From Thermoplasmata archaeon (GTDB taxonomy: Archaea > Thermoplasmatota > Thermoplasmata > Lutacidiplasmatales > UBA184), in contig JAKATE010000106.1 of assembly GCA_021828085.1 (NCBI GenBank), positions 1-6,780 of the forward strand: DNA of 6,780 nucleotides, given 5' to 3'. Shown piece after piece: positions 1-5,370 of the stretch. The notes beneath the pieces were generated by a model, which ran no database searches, was not told where the DNA came from, and was given only the letters and a program-made list of their open reading frames with translations. The position numbers were made by a program, and so were the translations under genes. Within the stretch, counting starts at the first letter, position 1; every line of letters begins with the position of its first letter.

Positions 1-178
1 CGGAAACAAGTCCATCGTCTACGCCATGGCGGCCGGCACGAAGGTGGCCGAGGCCATCGACCGTTACATCGCGCAGAAGAAGGGACGGGAACCGATCCCC
101 CGACCGGATCCCTTCGGTGGTGCGGAGCCCGCGCAGATCTATCCGGAGGGTTATGGAGAACCCTCCTGGGTGCTCTGA
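1..178 (+). CDS. C-terminal fragment of an FAD/NAD(P)-dependent oxidoreductase (glutamate synthase small-subunit-like)
   Basis: Only the last 58 codons are present (first whole codon at base 2, TGA at 176-178), so the gene begins before the window. The visible protein opens with GNKSIVYAMAAG and continues TKVAEAIDRYI. This matches the closing element of the two-dinucleotide-binding-domain flavoproteins (glutamate synthase beta/GltD, SudA, NADPH-dependent oxidoreductases): a Gly-rich turn contacting FAD, then a helix of the form S-V-x-x-A-x-x-x-G-x-x-A-A-x-x-I-D-x-Y-I/L. In that family these enzymes move electrons from NAD(P)H through FAD to an iron-sulfur or partner subunit in the cytoplasm. 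After the helix comes a polar, Pro-rich tail of about 35 residues ending PSWVL, longer than usual. The catalytic and nucleotide-binding motifs lie outside the window, so the exact substrate cannot be assigned. Thioredoxin-reductase-like or HdrA-like flavoproteins are alternatives. Confidence 0.55.
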   Translation, partial: GNKSIVYAMAAGTKVAEAIDRYIAQKKGREPIPRPDPFGGAEPAQIYPEGYGEPSWVL

Positions 179-338
179 GCGCTCCCCCAGGTCGGGCCAG
201 CCCAAAGCCCCTAGCGGCGTCTCCCTTCCAACTCTGGAGGGATGGAGGGAGTGCCTTCTCCGAGGGCCTCCTTGAGGTCCGTCGTCGCCCCGACCGAATC
301 CGCTGCCAACCGGTTGGGCGCGTCGCCTCCCTTGCGCC
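179..338. other. Convergent intergenic gap with hairpins; no gene seen
   Basis: This gap lies between the stop codons of two converging genes, the oxidoreductase (+) and the MFS transporter (-). I see no credible coding frame. It holds several small inverted repeats that could act as terminator stems: CCC(T)TCCA/TGGAGGG around 223-241, GGGCCTC-CTT-GAGGTCC at 264-280 (seven pairs including one G-T), and the palindrome at 306-317. None is followed by a clear T-tract on either strand, so termination is only a guess. Confidence 0.5.
306..317. repeat. Perfect 12-bp palindrome CCAACCGGTTGG
   Basis: The sequence CCAACCGGTTGG is a perfect self-complementary 12-mer, 22 bases beyond the stop of the minus-strand transporter and in the convergent gap. 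It could be a protein-binding dyad or part of a termination structure. No second copy was seen in the window, so no function can be assigned. Confidence 0.4.
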
Positions 339-1910
339 CTAGGGGGGCCGTTCAACGGTCGGTCCGGTCTCTGCGGGAGGTACGGGAGGCTGTCCGTGAC
401 CGCGACCTCCGCTGCCGCGGGAGTTCGGGAAAGCAGACCCCGGCCGATCCTCGACGACCGGGGGAACGGACGAGGAGCCCGGGCCCGGAGCGGATGCCCC
501 CGAGGCCACCGGATTGCCTCGCAGGACGGAAGGGACCAAGGCCGCGAGGCAGAGCACGGCGGAGACCAGGAAGATCAAGTGGATCGAATCGAGGAATCCC
601 GCGGCCGCCCCGCCGCCCGTGGCGGTCCCGAGGAAGATCGCGGCGATGCTGGACTCCGGCAGGACGCTCGCCATGACGACGAGCGTCAGCCCCAGGCTCA
701 CGGTGGAGCCGGTGTTCACGAAGGTGGTGCCGATGCCGGAGGCGATCCCCCGACGGGAAGGGGGCACCGCCGACATCATGGAGGCGCGGTTGGGGGCGGC
801 GAAGAGCCCCATGCCGGCCCCCACGAGGATCATCGAGGGGACCAGCTGAAGGAAGCTCGCCTCGGGGGGGATGTCGGTCAGGAGCAGGAAGCCGACGGCC
901 GAGGCGAGCAGCCCAAGAACAAGGAAGGGCCGGGGCCCCCATCGGTCGGAAAGCCAGCCACTGACCGGTCCCATGGTGGCGAGGGAGGCCGAGACGGGGA
1001 TGAGGAAGAGGCCGGCGTCAAAGGGGGAGAGGAAGCGGGGAGGCCCCTGGAGGTAGAAGATGAGCACGAACGAGAAGGCCCCCCGGGCGAGCGAGTTCAG
1101 CAGGATCGCGACCGTGGAACCGGTGAAGACCCGGCTTCGGAAGAGCGAAAGGTCCAGCATGGGGAAGGGGACCTGGGTCTCGACCCAGACGAAGAGCCCC
1201 AGGAGGGCGAGGCCCCCCACGATCAGGGGGGTGACCACGGCGTCGGGGGCCTCCCCGAGAGCACCCATGGTGATGCCCAGGAGCAGCGAGAAGAGACCAC
1301 CGGCAAAGACGATGTTCCCTGCCCAGTCGATCCGCGGTCGCACCTCGGGGGGCTCGATCTCCTTGAGATCGCTCCGAGCGCGCAGCGTGGCCACGATCCC
1401 GATGGGAACGTTCACGAAGAAGATCCAGCGCCATCCGAGCGTGGAGGTGATGATCCCGCCCAGCATGAGACCCGAAACGGCCCCCACCACGATGGAGACC
1501 TGGTTGATGCCCAAGGCGCGGCCCCGTTCGTTGGCAGGGAAGGCATCGGTGATGATCGCGGCAGAGTTGGCGAAGAGGAACGCGGCCCCCACAGCCTGAA
1601 GCAGGCGGAAGGCGACGAGCTCGAGCCCCGTCTGGGAGAACCCACAGAGCAGCGAACCCAACGTGAAGACCGCGAAGCCGATCACGTAGAGACGGACCCG
1701 ACCGAAGAGGTCGGAGAGGCGCCCGAAGTTGAGGAGGAAGACCGCCGTGAACAGGCTGTAGCCGATGAGGATCCACAGGAGGGTGGTCGCAGTGGTCCCG
1801 GCGAGCTCGCGACCGATGGTGGGGAGAGAGATGAGCACGATGTTGGTGTCGATGGCGGACATCAGCGTCGCCAACGTCGTGTTGGAGAGGACGAGCCACT
1901 TGTACTGCAA
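339..1910 (-). CDS. DHA2-family (14-TMS) major facilitator efflux transporter
   Basis: Integral membrane drug/solute:proton antiporter-type protein of 523 residues; the substrate is not readable from sequence. About fourteen hydrophobic segments are visible between residues 5 and 462. Family motifs: DTNIVLISLPTI (21-32, motif D1 with the conserved Asp21), GRLSDLFGRVR (63-73, motif A between helices 2 and 3), RLLQAVGAA (102-110, motif B), GAVSGLMLGG (143-152, motif C of antiporters), GWRWIFFVNVPIG (159-171) and IDWAG (194-198), the last two hallmarks of the DHA2/EmrB/QacA group. A second motif A, GWLSDRWGPR, sits at 318-327. The start is TTG at 1908-1910, with an in-frame TAG seven codons upstream and GGTGGGATC directly before it as a possible Shine-Dalgarno; the YKWLVLSNTTL N-terminus is typical of archaeal DHA2 proteins. 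Residues 465-523 form a Pro/Ser/Gly-rich, probably disordered cytoplasmic tail that is unusual for the family. No regulator gene or clear TATA box lies upstream. Confidence 0.9.
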   Translation of the reverse strand: MQYKWLVLSNTTLATLMSAIDTNIVLISLPTIGRELAGTTATTLLWILIGYSLFTAVFLLNFGRLSDLFGRVRLYVIGFAVFTLGSLLCGFSQTGLELVAFRLLQAVGAAFLFANSAAIITDAFPANERGRALGINQVSIVVGAVSGLMLGGIITSTLGWRWIFFVNVPIGIVATLRARSDLKEIEPPEVRPRIDWAGNIVFAGGLFSLLLGITMGALGEAPDAVVTPLIVGGLALLGLFVWVETQVPFPMLDLSLFRSRVFTGSTVAILLNSLARGAFSFVLIFYLQGPPRFLSPFDAGLFLIPVSASLATMGPVSGWLSDRWGPRPFLVLGLLASAVGFLLLTDIPPEASFLQLVPSMILVGAGMGLFAAPNRASMMSAVPPSRRGIASGIGTTFVNTGSTVSLGLTLVVMASVLPESSIAAIFLGTATGGGAAAGFLDSIHLIFLVSAVLCLAALVPSVLRGNPVASGASAPGPGSSSVPPVVEDRPGSAFPNSRGSGGRGHGQPPVPPAETGPTVERPP

Positions 1911-2575
1911 GATCCCACCGTCTCCCGGCTACGGGGGCGCTTCTCCGCAGGGTACGGCCCCCGGGTTGCCCTTCCCCCGGTCCCCCAGAGATCTCCTCGG
2001 CCCCCTCTCGACGGAGGTCCCCGGGGCCGCGTCGGCCCTCCCGGTGAGCGGTGCCTTCGCGGTCGCTGGACGGTGCCTCCCCCTGACCCGCATCGACCCT
2101 GGAAGAATCCCGGATACGGAGCAGCGACTGATTCGGGCCCCTTCGCTCTCCCGACCGAAAGGCAGGAGTCCCGGAGGGAAACGCGCGCACGTCGGCGAAG
2201 GCTCCCTGCGTCCCATGTCCCCTGCCCCCACCCCCGCGGACCGACCGCGGCCCCTGTGAAGTCGGGGGAACTGGGCCATCATCCAGAGCGGGTACGCTTC
2301 CGCCACGCGAAGCACGTATCGGCAGAGGGGGGAGCCCGTGTTCAAAACCTTGCCGGGGAGTGGGGGCGAGGGCTCCATGATCGAGTGGGGGAGATTCCTC
2401 GAACCCCTGGGAGCCACGCGGGTATAGTCTCTCAGTGAAGCGAACCCGACCCCGGCTCCCCCGGGAGGCCCGGTTTCCGGGTACGGGGTCCGCGGGGAAC
2501 GATCGCCCATCAGATTTGGAGAAAGGGAGCCACTGACCCTGGGCAACTCCATGAGGCTGGAGGGATGGCCCCTCC
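1911..2575. other. 665-bp gene-free region between divergent MFS and methyltransferase genes
   Basis: Several long open frames cross this region on both strands, but their translations are Arg/Pro/Gly-rich with no recognisable domain and look like by-products of high GC. A divergent efflux gene often has a MarR/TetR regulator here; I looked for one on both strands and did not find it. Notable content: a CCGCGG-ACCGA-CCGCGG hairpin at 2234-2250, an open stretch at 2260-2427 with raised third-position GC but no good start, a nested stem-loop at 2409-2460, two CCCGG/CCGGG hairpins at 2451-2465 and 2469-2481, and a hairpin over the methyltransferase start. A degraded gene or a long structured leader are both possible. 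Confidence 0.5.
2409..2460 (+). other. Nested stem-loop, possible structured RNA or leader element
   Basis: GGGAGCC (2409-2415) is exactly complementary to GGCTCCC (2454-2460), and inside it CGGGT (2419-2423) is complementary to ACCCG (2444-2448). The apical loop of about 20 bases is AT-richer than its surroundings. GGGAGCCAC recurs at 2525-2533, so GGCTCCC could pair with either copy, and its bases also form part of a CCCGG/CCGGG hairpin at 2451-2465. This gives mutually exclusive folds upstream of the methyltransferase. At 52 bases with no T-loop it is too short for a tRNA. In GC-rich DNA such pairing may arise by chance. Confidence 0.3.
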
Positions 2576-2576
2576 A
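2558..2576 (+). promoter_or_regulatory. Hairpin enclosing the methyltransferase Shine-Dalgarno and touching its start codon
   Basis: TGGAGGG (2558-2564) and CCCTCCA (2570-2576) form a perfect 7-bp stem with the loop ATGGC. The 5' arm contains the only Shine-Dalgarno-like sequence, GGAGGG, and the last paired base is the A of the ATG at 2576. Folded in the mRNA, this would hide the ribosome binding site. An alternative pairing, CTCC (2547-2550) with GGAG (2559-2562), competes with it. Confidence 0.35.
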
Positions 2577-3337
2577 TGCGGCGGCAAGCGGCCCGTGGGT
2601 GGCTCGAGCGCTGGGAGGCCATGCAGGACCGGTACGTGTACCAGCGGGAACCTCGTTTCGAGGCCATGGGCGAGATCCTCGAAGCCATGGGGAAGGGACC
2701 CCGGAGGATCCTCGACCTCGGATGCGGACCCGGGTCGCTGTCGCTCCGCCTCCTCCGCCGCTTTCCCAGGGCCCGGGTGGTGGCGGTGGACCAAGACCCA
2801 GTCCTCCTCCAACTCGGAAGGAGCGCCTGGGGGGACTTCGGCGGGAGGCTCCAGTGGGTCGACGAGGATCTGCGGAGGGCCCCCTGGGGAGAGGGCCCTC
2901 TACGAGGTCCTTTCGACGCCGCGGTCTCCACCACCGCCCTGCACTGGCTGAGCACCAGGGAGCTACGCAAGGTCTACGCGGGGGTGGCCCACGTGCTCCG
3001 TCGTGGCGGGGGACTCCTCAACGGAGACTCCATGCCCTTCTCCCCCGCCGCCCCCACTCTGGATTCCCGCGTGAGGGCCTGGATGCATCGCCTCTACCGC
3101 TCGGACCCCACCGGAACGGGAGGGGAGAGCTGGACCGGCTTCTGGAGGGCGATCTCTCGGGTGGAGGAGCTCAACCCCGAGCTCGAGGAACGGGCCCGTC
3201 GCTACCCCTCCCGTCACTCAGCCGAGAACCATCTCCGTCCGTCCGAGCAGGTACGGCTACTCCGAGCGGCCGGCTTCCGCGAGGCAGAGGTGCTCTGGCA
3301 GGCCATGTCCAATCGGGTCCTGGTGGCGCTCCGGTGA
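2576..3337 (+). CDS. Class I SAM-dependent methyltransferase
   Basis: Soluble Rossmann-fold methyltransferase, 253 residues, the normal size for a single-domain enzyme with a small cap. Visible motifs: ILDLGCGPGS (45-54, motif I, glycine loop for S-adenosylmethionine), VVAVDQDP (68-75, Asp72 expected to bind the ribose hydroxyls), WVDEDL (94-99), FDAAVSTTALHWL (113-125, motif IV region, ending HWL as in Tam/UbiE-like small-molecule methyltransferases) and LRRGGGLLNGD (141-151, the strand 5 turn). The cap between about 152 and 220 is Arg/Trp-rich and probably defines the acceptor, which cannot be read. The start ATG at 2576 is preferred because residues 8-30, RGWLERWEAM then the REPRFEAM helix, belong to the family N-terminus; the two ATGs just upstream (2551, 2565) are in other frames. 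GGAGGG lies 12 bases ahead, inside a hairpin. It stands alone and converges on the next gene with only 39 bp between stops. Confidence 0.87.
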   Translation: MRRQAARGWLERWEAMQDRYVYQREPRFEAMGEILEAMGKGPRRILDLGCGPGSLSLRLLRRFPRARVVAVDQDPVLLQLGRSAWGDFGGRLQWVDEDLRRAPWGEGPLRGPFDAAVSTTALHWLSTRELRKVYAGVAHVLRRGGGLLNGDSMPFSPAAPTLDSRVRAWMHRLYRSDPTGTGGESWTGFWRAISRVEELNPELEERARRYPSRHSAENHLRPSEQVRLLRAAGFREAEVLWQAMSNRVLVALR

Positions 3338-3376
3338 ACGGGGGGGACCCGCCGGGCGGCCACGACCGGGGCCGTG

Positions 3377-3802
3377 CTACTCTTCGGAGCCGCCTTCCGG
3401 CGACCACTCCTGGAGGGGCTCGTGCCAGGTCCCCGCCGCCTTGGAGAGACCTTTCTTGACCCCCTTCTTCGTGGCCTTACCCATGCGGGCGGAGGCCGCG
3501 ACCGTGCGGTCCTTCAACGCCCCCGATCCCCGCTTCACCGCACTCCCCAACGCCAAGGAACCGCTCTTGACGCTCGAGGGCAAGGTCCGGATCGCCTTCT
3601 GGATGCGCACGGCCGCGACCGCGAGCTCGTAGTCGATCTCCCGGGCGAGGTCCTCGGACCCCCAGGCCACCCGCTTCGCGCCCTTGTCGATCTTCTTCTC
3701 GATCCCCGTCAGTTCGGCCTCGATGTCCTTTCCGAGGCCACGAGACGCCTGGCGCAACTGGGCCAAATGTTCCCGGAACCGGGTCTCTTGAGAACTCGGC
3801 AT
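3377..3802 (-). CDS. Small Lys/Ala-rich protein of unknown function (coiled coil plus basic tail)
   Basis: A 141-residue protein I do not recognise as a named family. Residues 5-72 are strongly helical with heptad-like spacing (HLAQLRQASRGLGKDIEAEL, then IEKKIDKGAKRVAW), consistent with a coiled coil or helical bundle. Residues 78-124 are Gly/Ala/Ser/Lys-rich with short amphipathic repeats, ending in ATKKGVKKGLSKAAG, reminiscent of linker-histone-like or LEA-like tails. The last 15 residues are acidic (EWSPEGGSEE). There is no signal peptide or membrane helix, so it is probably cytoplasmic. The ATG at 3800-3802 is chosen over an upstream in-frame start at 4015 because the upstream part is Pro-rich, low complexity and would overlap the RNase HI gene, and because a TATA-like box lies about 35 bases before this ATG. 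There is no Shine-Dalgarno, which suggests a near-leaderless mRNA. Nucleic-acid binding is an inference from its charge pattern only. Confidence 0.7.
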   Translation of the reverse strand: MPSSQETRFREHLAQLRQASRGLGKDIEAELTGIEKKIDKGAKRVAWGSEDLAREIDYELAVAAVRIQKAIRTLPSSVKSGSLALGSAVKRGSGALKDRTVAASARMGKATKKGVKKGLSKAAGTWHEPLQEWSPEGGSEE

Positions 3803-3831
3803 GTTCGGCGGTGGGGGAGGCACGGGGAGGC

Positions 3832-3847
3832 GGTTTAAGATGATTGG
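3832..3847 (-). promoter_or_regulatory. TATA-like box for the small basic protein gene
   Basis: Read on the minus strand this is CCAATCATCTTAAACC, an AT-rich island in GC-rich DNA centred about 36 bases upstream of the ATG at 3802. With the usual archaeal spacing of about 26 bases from TATA centre to start site, transcription would begin near 3811, giving a leader of roughly 9 bases. This fits the absence of a Shine-Dalgarno. Confidence 0.5.
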
Positions 3848-3941
3848 CCTGGAGGCCGTCCGCCCCCGCCCGAGCGGTGGAGGGGCGATCCGACCCGTCC
3901 CGAGATAAGCCTCCGCGGGCTCTATCCGAGGGGAAGGGACA

Positions 3942-4418
3942 TTGGAGGAGCAGGGAGCCCCGGAAGCGGTGGTCGTGGAGTTTGATGGGGGCTGCCAGCC
4001 CCCGGCCGGCCGCAAGTTCGCCTCGTGGGCCTATGTCATCCACGGCCGCGGTTTCGAGCATGAGGACTCCGGGCTTGCGGCCGAGCCGGGCTCGCCCCTG
4101 GCCACGAACAATGTGGCCGAGTATCAGGCGGCCATCCATGGCCTGGAGTACCTGCTCTCCCAGGGGTACCGCGGGCCGGTGGTCCTCCAGGGGGACAGCG
4201 AGCTGGTCCTGAAGCACCTCCAGGGGACCTACCGCGTCCGGGCTCCGCACCTCCGGCCGCTCTATGAGCGGCTCGTCGAGCTCGCCCGGCAGTTCTCCAA
4301 TCTCACCCCGCACTGGGTCCCACGAGAGCTCAACCAGCGTGCGGACCACCTCACGGAGCTGGCCATCGCGAGGGCCCGGTCGCCGGTCGGCCGACCGCGG
4401 GATTGGAGCGCGCACTAA
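3942..4418 (+). CDS. rnhA: Ribonuclease HI (type 1 RNase H, compact archaeal/bacterial RnhA-like)
   Basis: Cytoplasmic endonuclease of 158 residues expected to cut the RNA strand of RNA-DNA hybrids (R-loops, Okazaki primers). The four metal-binding acidic residues of the DEDD site are all visible: Asp15 in VEFDGGC, Glu60 in TNNVAEYQAA, Asp85 in LQGDSELV and Asp135 in NQRADHLTELA. The block WVPRELNQRADHL (125-137) is the usual signature of the RnhA-like group lacking the E. coli basic protrusion and the E. coli His124 loop. The conserved ELVLKHLQGTYRV helix is at 87-99. The start is TTG at 3942, with AGGGGAAGGG just upstream as a Shine-Dalgarno-like purine run; the first beta-strand begins only about nine residues in, so no shorter start is attractive. 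A weak AT-richer GAGATAAG near 3902-3909 may be its promoter. It is divergent from the small basic protein and is followed by separate promoter elements. Confidence 0.9.
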   Translation: MEEQGAPEAVVVEFDGGCQPPAGRKFASWAYVIHGRGFEHEDSGLAAEPGSPLATNNVAEYQAAIHGLEYLLSQGYRGPVVLQGDSELVLKHLQGTYRVRAPHLRPLYERLVELARQFSNLTPHWVPRELNQRADHLTELAIARARSPVGRPRDWSAH

Positions 4419-4422
4419 TACG

Positions 4423-4429
4423 TATAAAT
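4423..4429 (+). promoter_or_regulatory. TATA-like box (distal) for the exported-protein locus
   Basis: TATAAAT lies five bases past the RNase HI stop and stands out against GC-rich flanks. Standard spacing puts a start site near 4452, giving a leader of about 68 bases for the gene at 4520. It could be an alternative promoter to the nearer box at 4470, or one of the two may be inactive. Confidence 0.4.
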
Positions 4430-4469
4430 CGGTATCGGCCCGGCGGGACCGCGGGGCTCCGGGGCAAGG

Positions 4470-4478
4470 TTTATCTTT
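4470..4478 (+). promoter_or_regulatory. TATA-like box (proximal) for the exported-protein gene
   Basis: TTTATCTTT precedes the ATG at 4520 by about 46 bases. With normal archaeal spacing the transcript would start near 4500, leaving about 20 bases of leader that contains GGGAGG at 4505-4510, nine bases before the ATG. The geometry supports both the promoter and the chosen start, and argues against the in-frame upstream start at 4403. Confidence 0.55.
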
Positions 4479-4519
4479 GGAACTTCCGCATAGCACCTGC
4501 CACTGGGAGGCGTCCATCG

Positions 4520-5269
4520 ATGACACGTGAGAATCCCAACCTGGCGAGCCCTACCCGAACGAAGCGGCACAAGCGCATCCGGTGGCTCCCCCTGCTCGTG
4601 GGGGCGGCGATCGTCCTGGTCTCCGGCTCGGTCGTAGCCGATGTGGTGCTGACGTACGTCGCCAACACGGGAGTGGGCACCAACGCCGTCTCGCCGTTCG
4701 AGTGGGCGGACGGGGCGAACTATGGAACGGCCAACGGCCTCGGTCTGGCCACGACCGCCTTCTCCCCCTCCTCCACCGATGCGGCACAGATGAGCACCAC
4801 GATCTCGGGCGTCCAGCTGGTCAACGTGGAGCTGGTGGATGTCAACACCTTCCAGCTCGCATCGACGCTCACCAGCCCGACCACCGCAGCCTTCGGGACC
4901 ATCGGAACCTTCAATGTCCCTTCCACCGGGCCGACCGGGGTGGCTTGCGCCTACGCGTTCATCACCACCTATGTGCCCTCCACCTCCGGTGCCCTCGTCC
5001 CGGGCGCTCCTGCCGGCTGCACCGCGTTCATTCCCGGGACCGGCACCACCACCTCCTTCGGGAACGGGTGCACCGTGGTCGCCGCGGTGACCATCGACCT
5101 CATCTCTGGAACCGTCACGGGGGCCTCGAACCTCGTCGGAGCGTGCACTCTGAGCTCGTCCTCCGCTACGGGGACGCCGTCGCTCTACGTGAGCTACGCG
5201 ATCTACACCACCACGGGCGTGACCGCGTCCAGCCTCTCCAGCTTCGGGATCCCGGTGACCTTCAGCTAG
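4520..5269 (+). CDS. Exported Ser/Thr/Gly-rich envelope protein, first of a paralogous pair
   Basis: A 249-residue protein with a basic cytoplasmic N-terminus (KRHKRIRW, 15-22), a hydrophobic segment at 23-39 and a plausible signal peptidase site after SVVA (residue 40), giving a mature protein starting DVVLTY. The rest is rich in Ser, Thr, Gly, Val and Ala with few charges, as in beta-sandwich surface or filament proteins. Four cysteines (143, 167, 184, 209) could form two disulfides. Shared with the next gene: ADV-x-LTY, T-x-V, SPF, G-x-NY-x-TA, G-x-AT, ISG near 95, and LYVSYA near 222-227 before the final strand. The ATG has a good Shine-Dalgarno, GGGAGG. Although the frame is open back to 4403, the extra residues are unlike a signal peptide and would cover the promoter. 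I do not recognise a named family. TasA/camelysin-like or other donor-strand filament subunits are possible by general layout only. The hydrophobic segment might instead remain as an anchor. Confidence 0.8.
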   Translation: MTRENPNLASPTRTKRHKRIRWLPLLVGAAIVLVSGSVVADVVLTYVANTGVGTNAVSPFEWADGANYGTANGLGLATTAFSPSSTDAAQMSTTISGVQLVNVELVDVNTFQLASTLTSPTTAAFGTIGTFNVPSTGPTGVACAYAFITTYVPSTSGALVPGAPAGCTAFIPGTGTTTSFGNGCTVVAAVTIDLISGTVTGASNLVGACTLSSSSATGTPSLYVSYAIYTTTGVTASSLSSFGIPVTFS

Positions 5270-5307
5270 ACAAGAGACCCTGGAGCGAAGGAGAGCCAAA
5301 CCCTATC

Positions 5308-5350
5308 GGAGAGGAGCCGGGACCCCCGGCTCCTCTCCCCCCTTTGTTTT
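5308..5350 (+). terminator. Strong hairpin terminator after the first exported-protein gene
   Basis: GGAGAGGAGCCGGG (5308-5321) and CCCGGCTCCTCTCC (5325-5338) form a perfect 14-bp stem with a three-base loop ACC, followed by CCCC and then TTTGTTTT (5343-5350). It lies about 40 bases past the stop at 5269. This is the most convincing terminator in the window and would separate transcription of the two paralogues, wholly or partly. Confidence 0.8.
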
Positions 5351-5355
5351 AAAAA
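5347..5355 (+). promoter_or_regulatory. TATA-like box overlapping the terminator T-tract
   Basis: TTTTAAAAA shares its T half with the terminator tail. Its centre is about 20 bases from the ATG at 5371 and 29 bases from the in-frame ATG at 5380. Normal spacing predicts a start site near 5377, which would favour a leaderless message beginning at the second ATG. Confidence 0.45.
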
Positions 5356-5370
5356 CCCAGGAAACGAAAG

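Noticed and set aside
396..2438. Very long plus-strand open frame opposite the transporter
   Set aside because: The translation is Arg/Gly/Glu-rich with no domain and is antisense to the clear DHA2 transporter; such frames are common opposite GC-rich genes.
2409..2490. Possible tRNA, because GCGGGTATAGTCT resembles a tRNA 5' end
   Set aside because: There is no matching 3' acceptor arm, no T-loop and no anticodon arm at the right spacing; the GGGAGCC/GGCTCCC pair encloses only 38 bases.
1929..2552. Minus-strand frame of 207 codons in the gene-free region, considered as a transporter regulator
   Set aside because: No helix-turn-helix or other fold is visible, it is Pro/Arg-rich, and its codon bias is close to background.
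1018..2970. Long minus-strand open frame covering the transporter 5' half, the intergenic region and part of the methyltransferase
   Set aside because: It is out of frame with the transporter and antisense to the methyltransferase, and its low-complexity Arg/Pro/His translation matches nothing.
3338..3376. Terminator between the convergent methyltransferase and small protein genes
   Set aside because: A weak CGGCC/GGCCG pairing exists at 3357-3374, but there is no T-tract on either strand and the loop is large.
2551..3459. Plus-strand frame starting at ATG 2551 across the methyltransferase
   Set aside because: It is in a different frame from the motif-bearing methyltransferase and translates to Arg/Pro/Gly-rich sequence without motifs.
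3803..4015. Upstream N-terminal extension of the small basic protein
   Set aside because: The extra 71 residues are Pro/Ser-rich low complexity, overlap the RNase HI coding region and cross the TATA-like box.
4403..4519. Upstream start for the first exported protein
   Set aside because: It would overlap the RNase HI end and translate the promoter region; ATG 4520 has a Shine-Dalgarno and gives a proper signal sequence.
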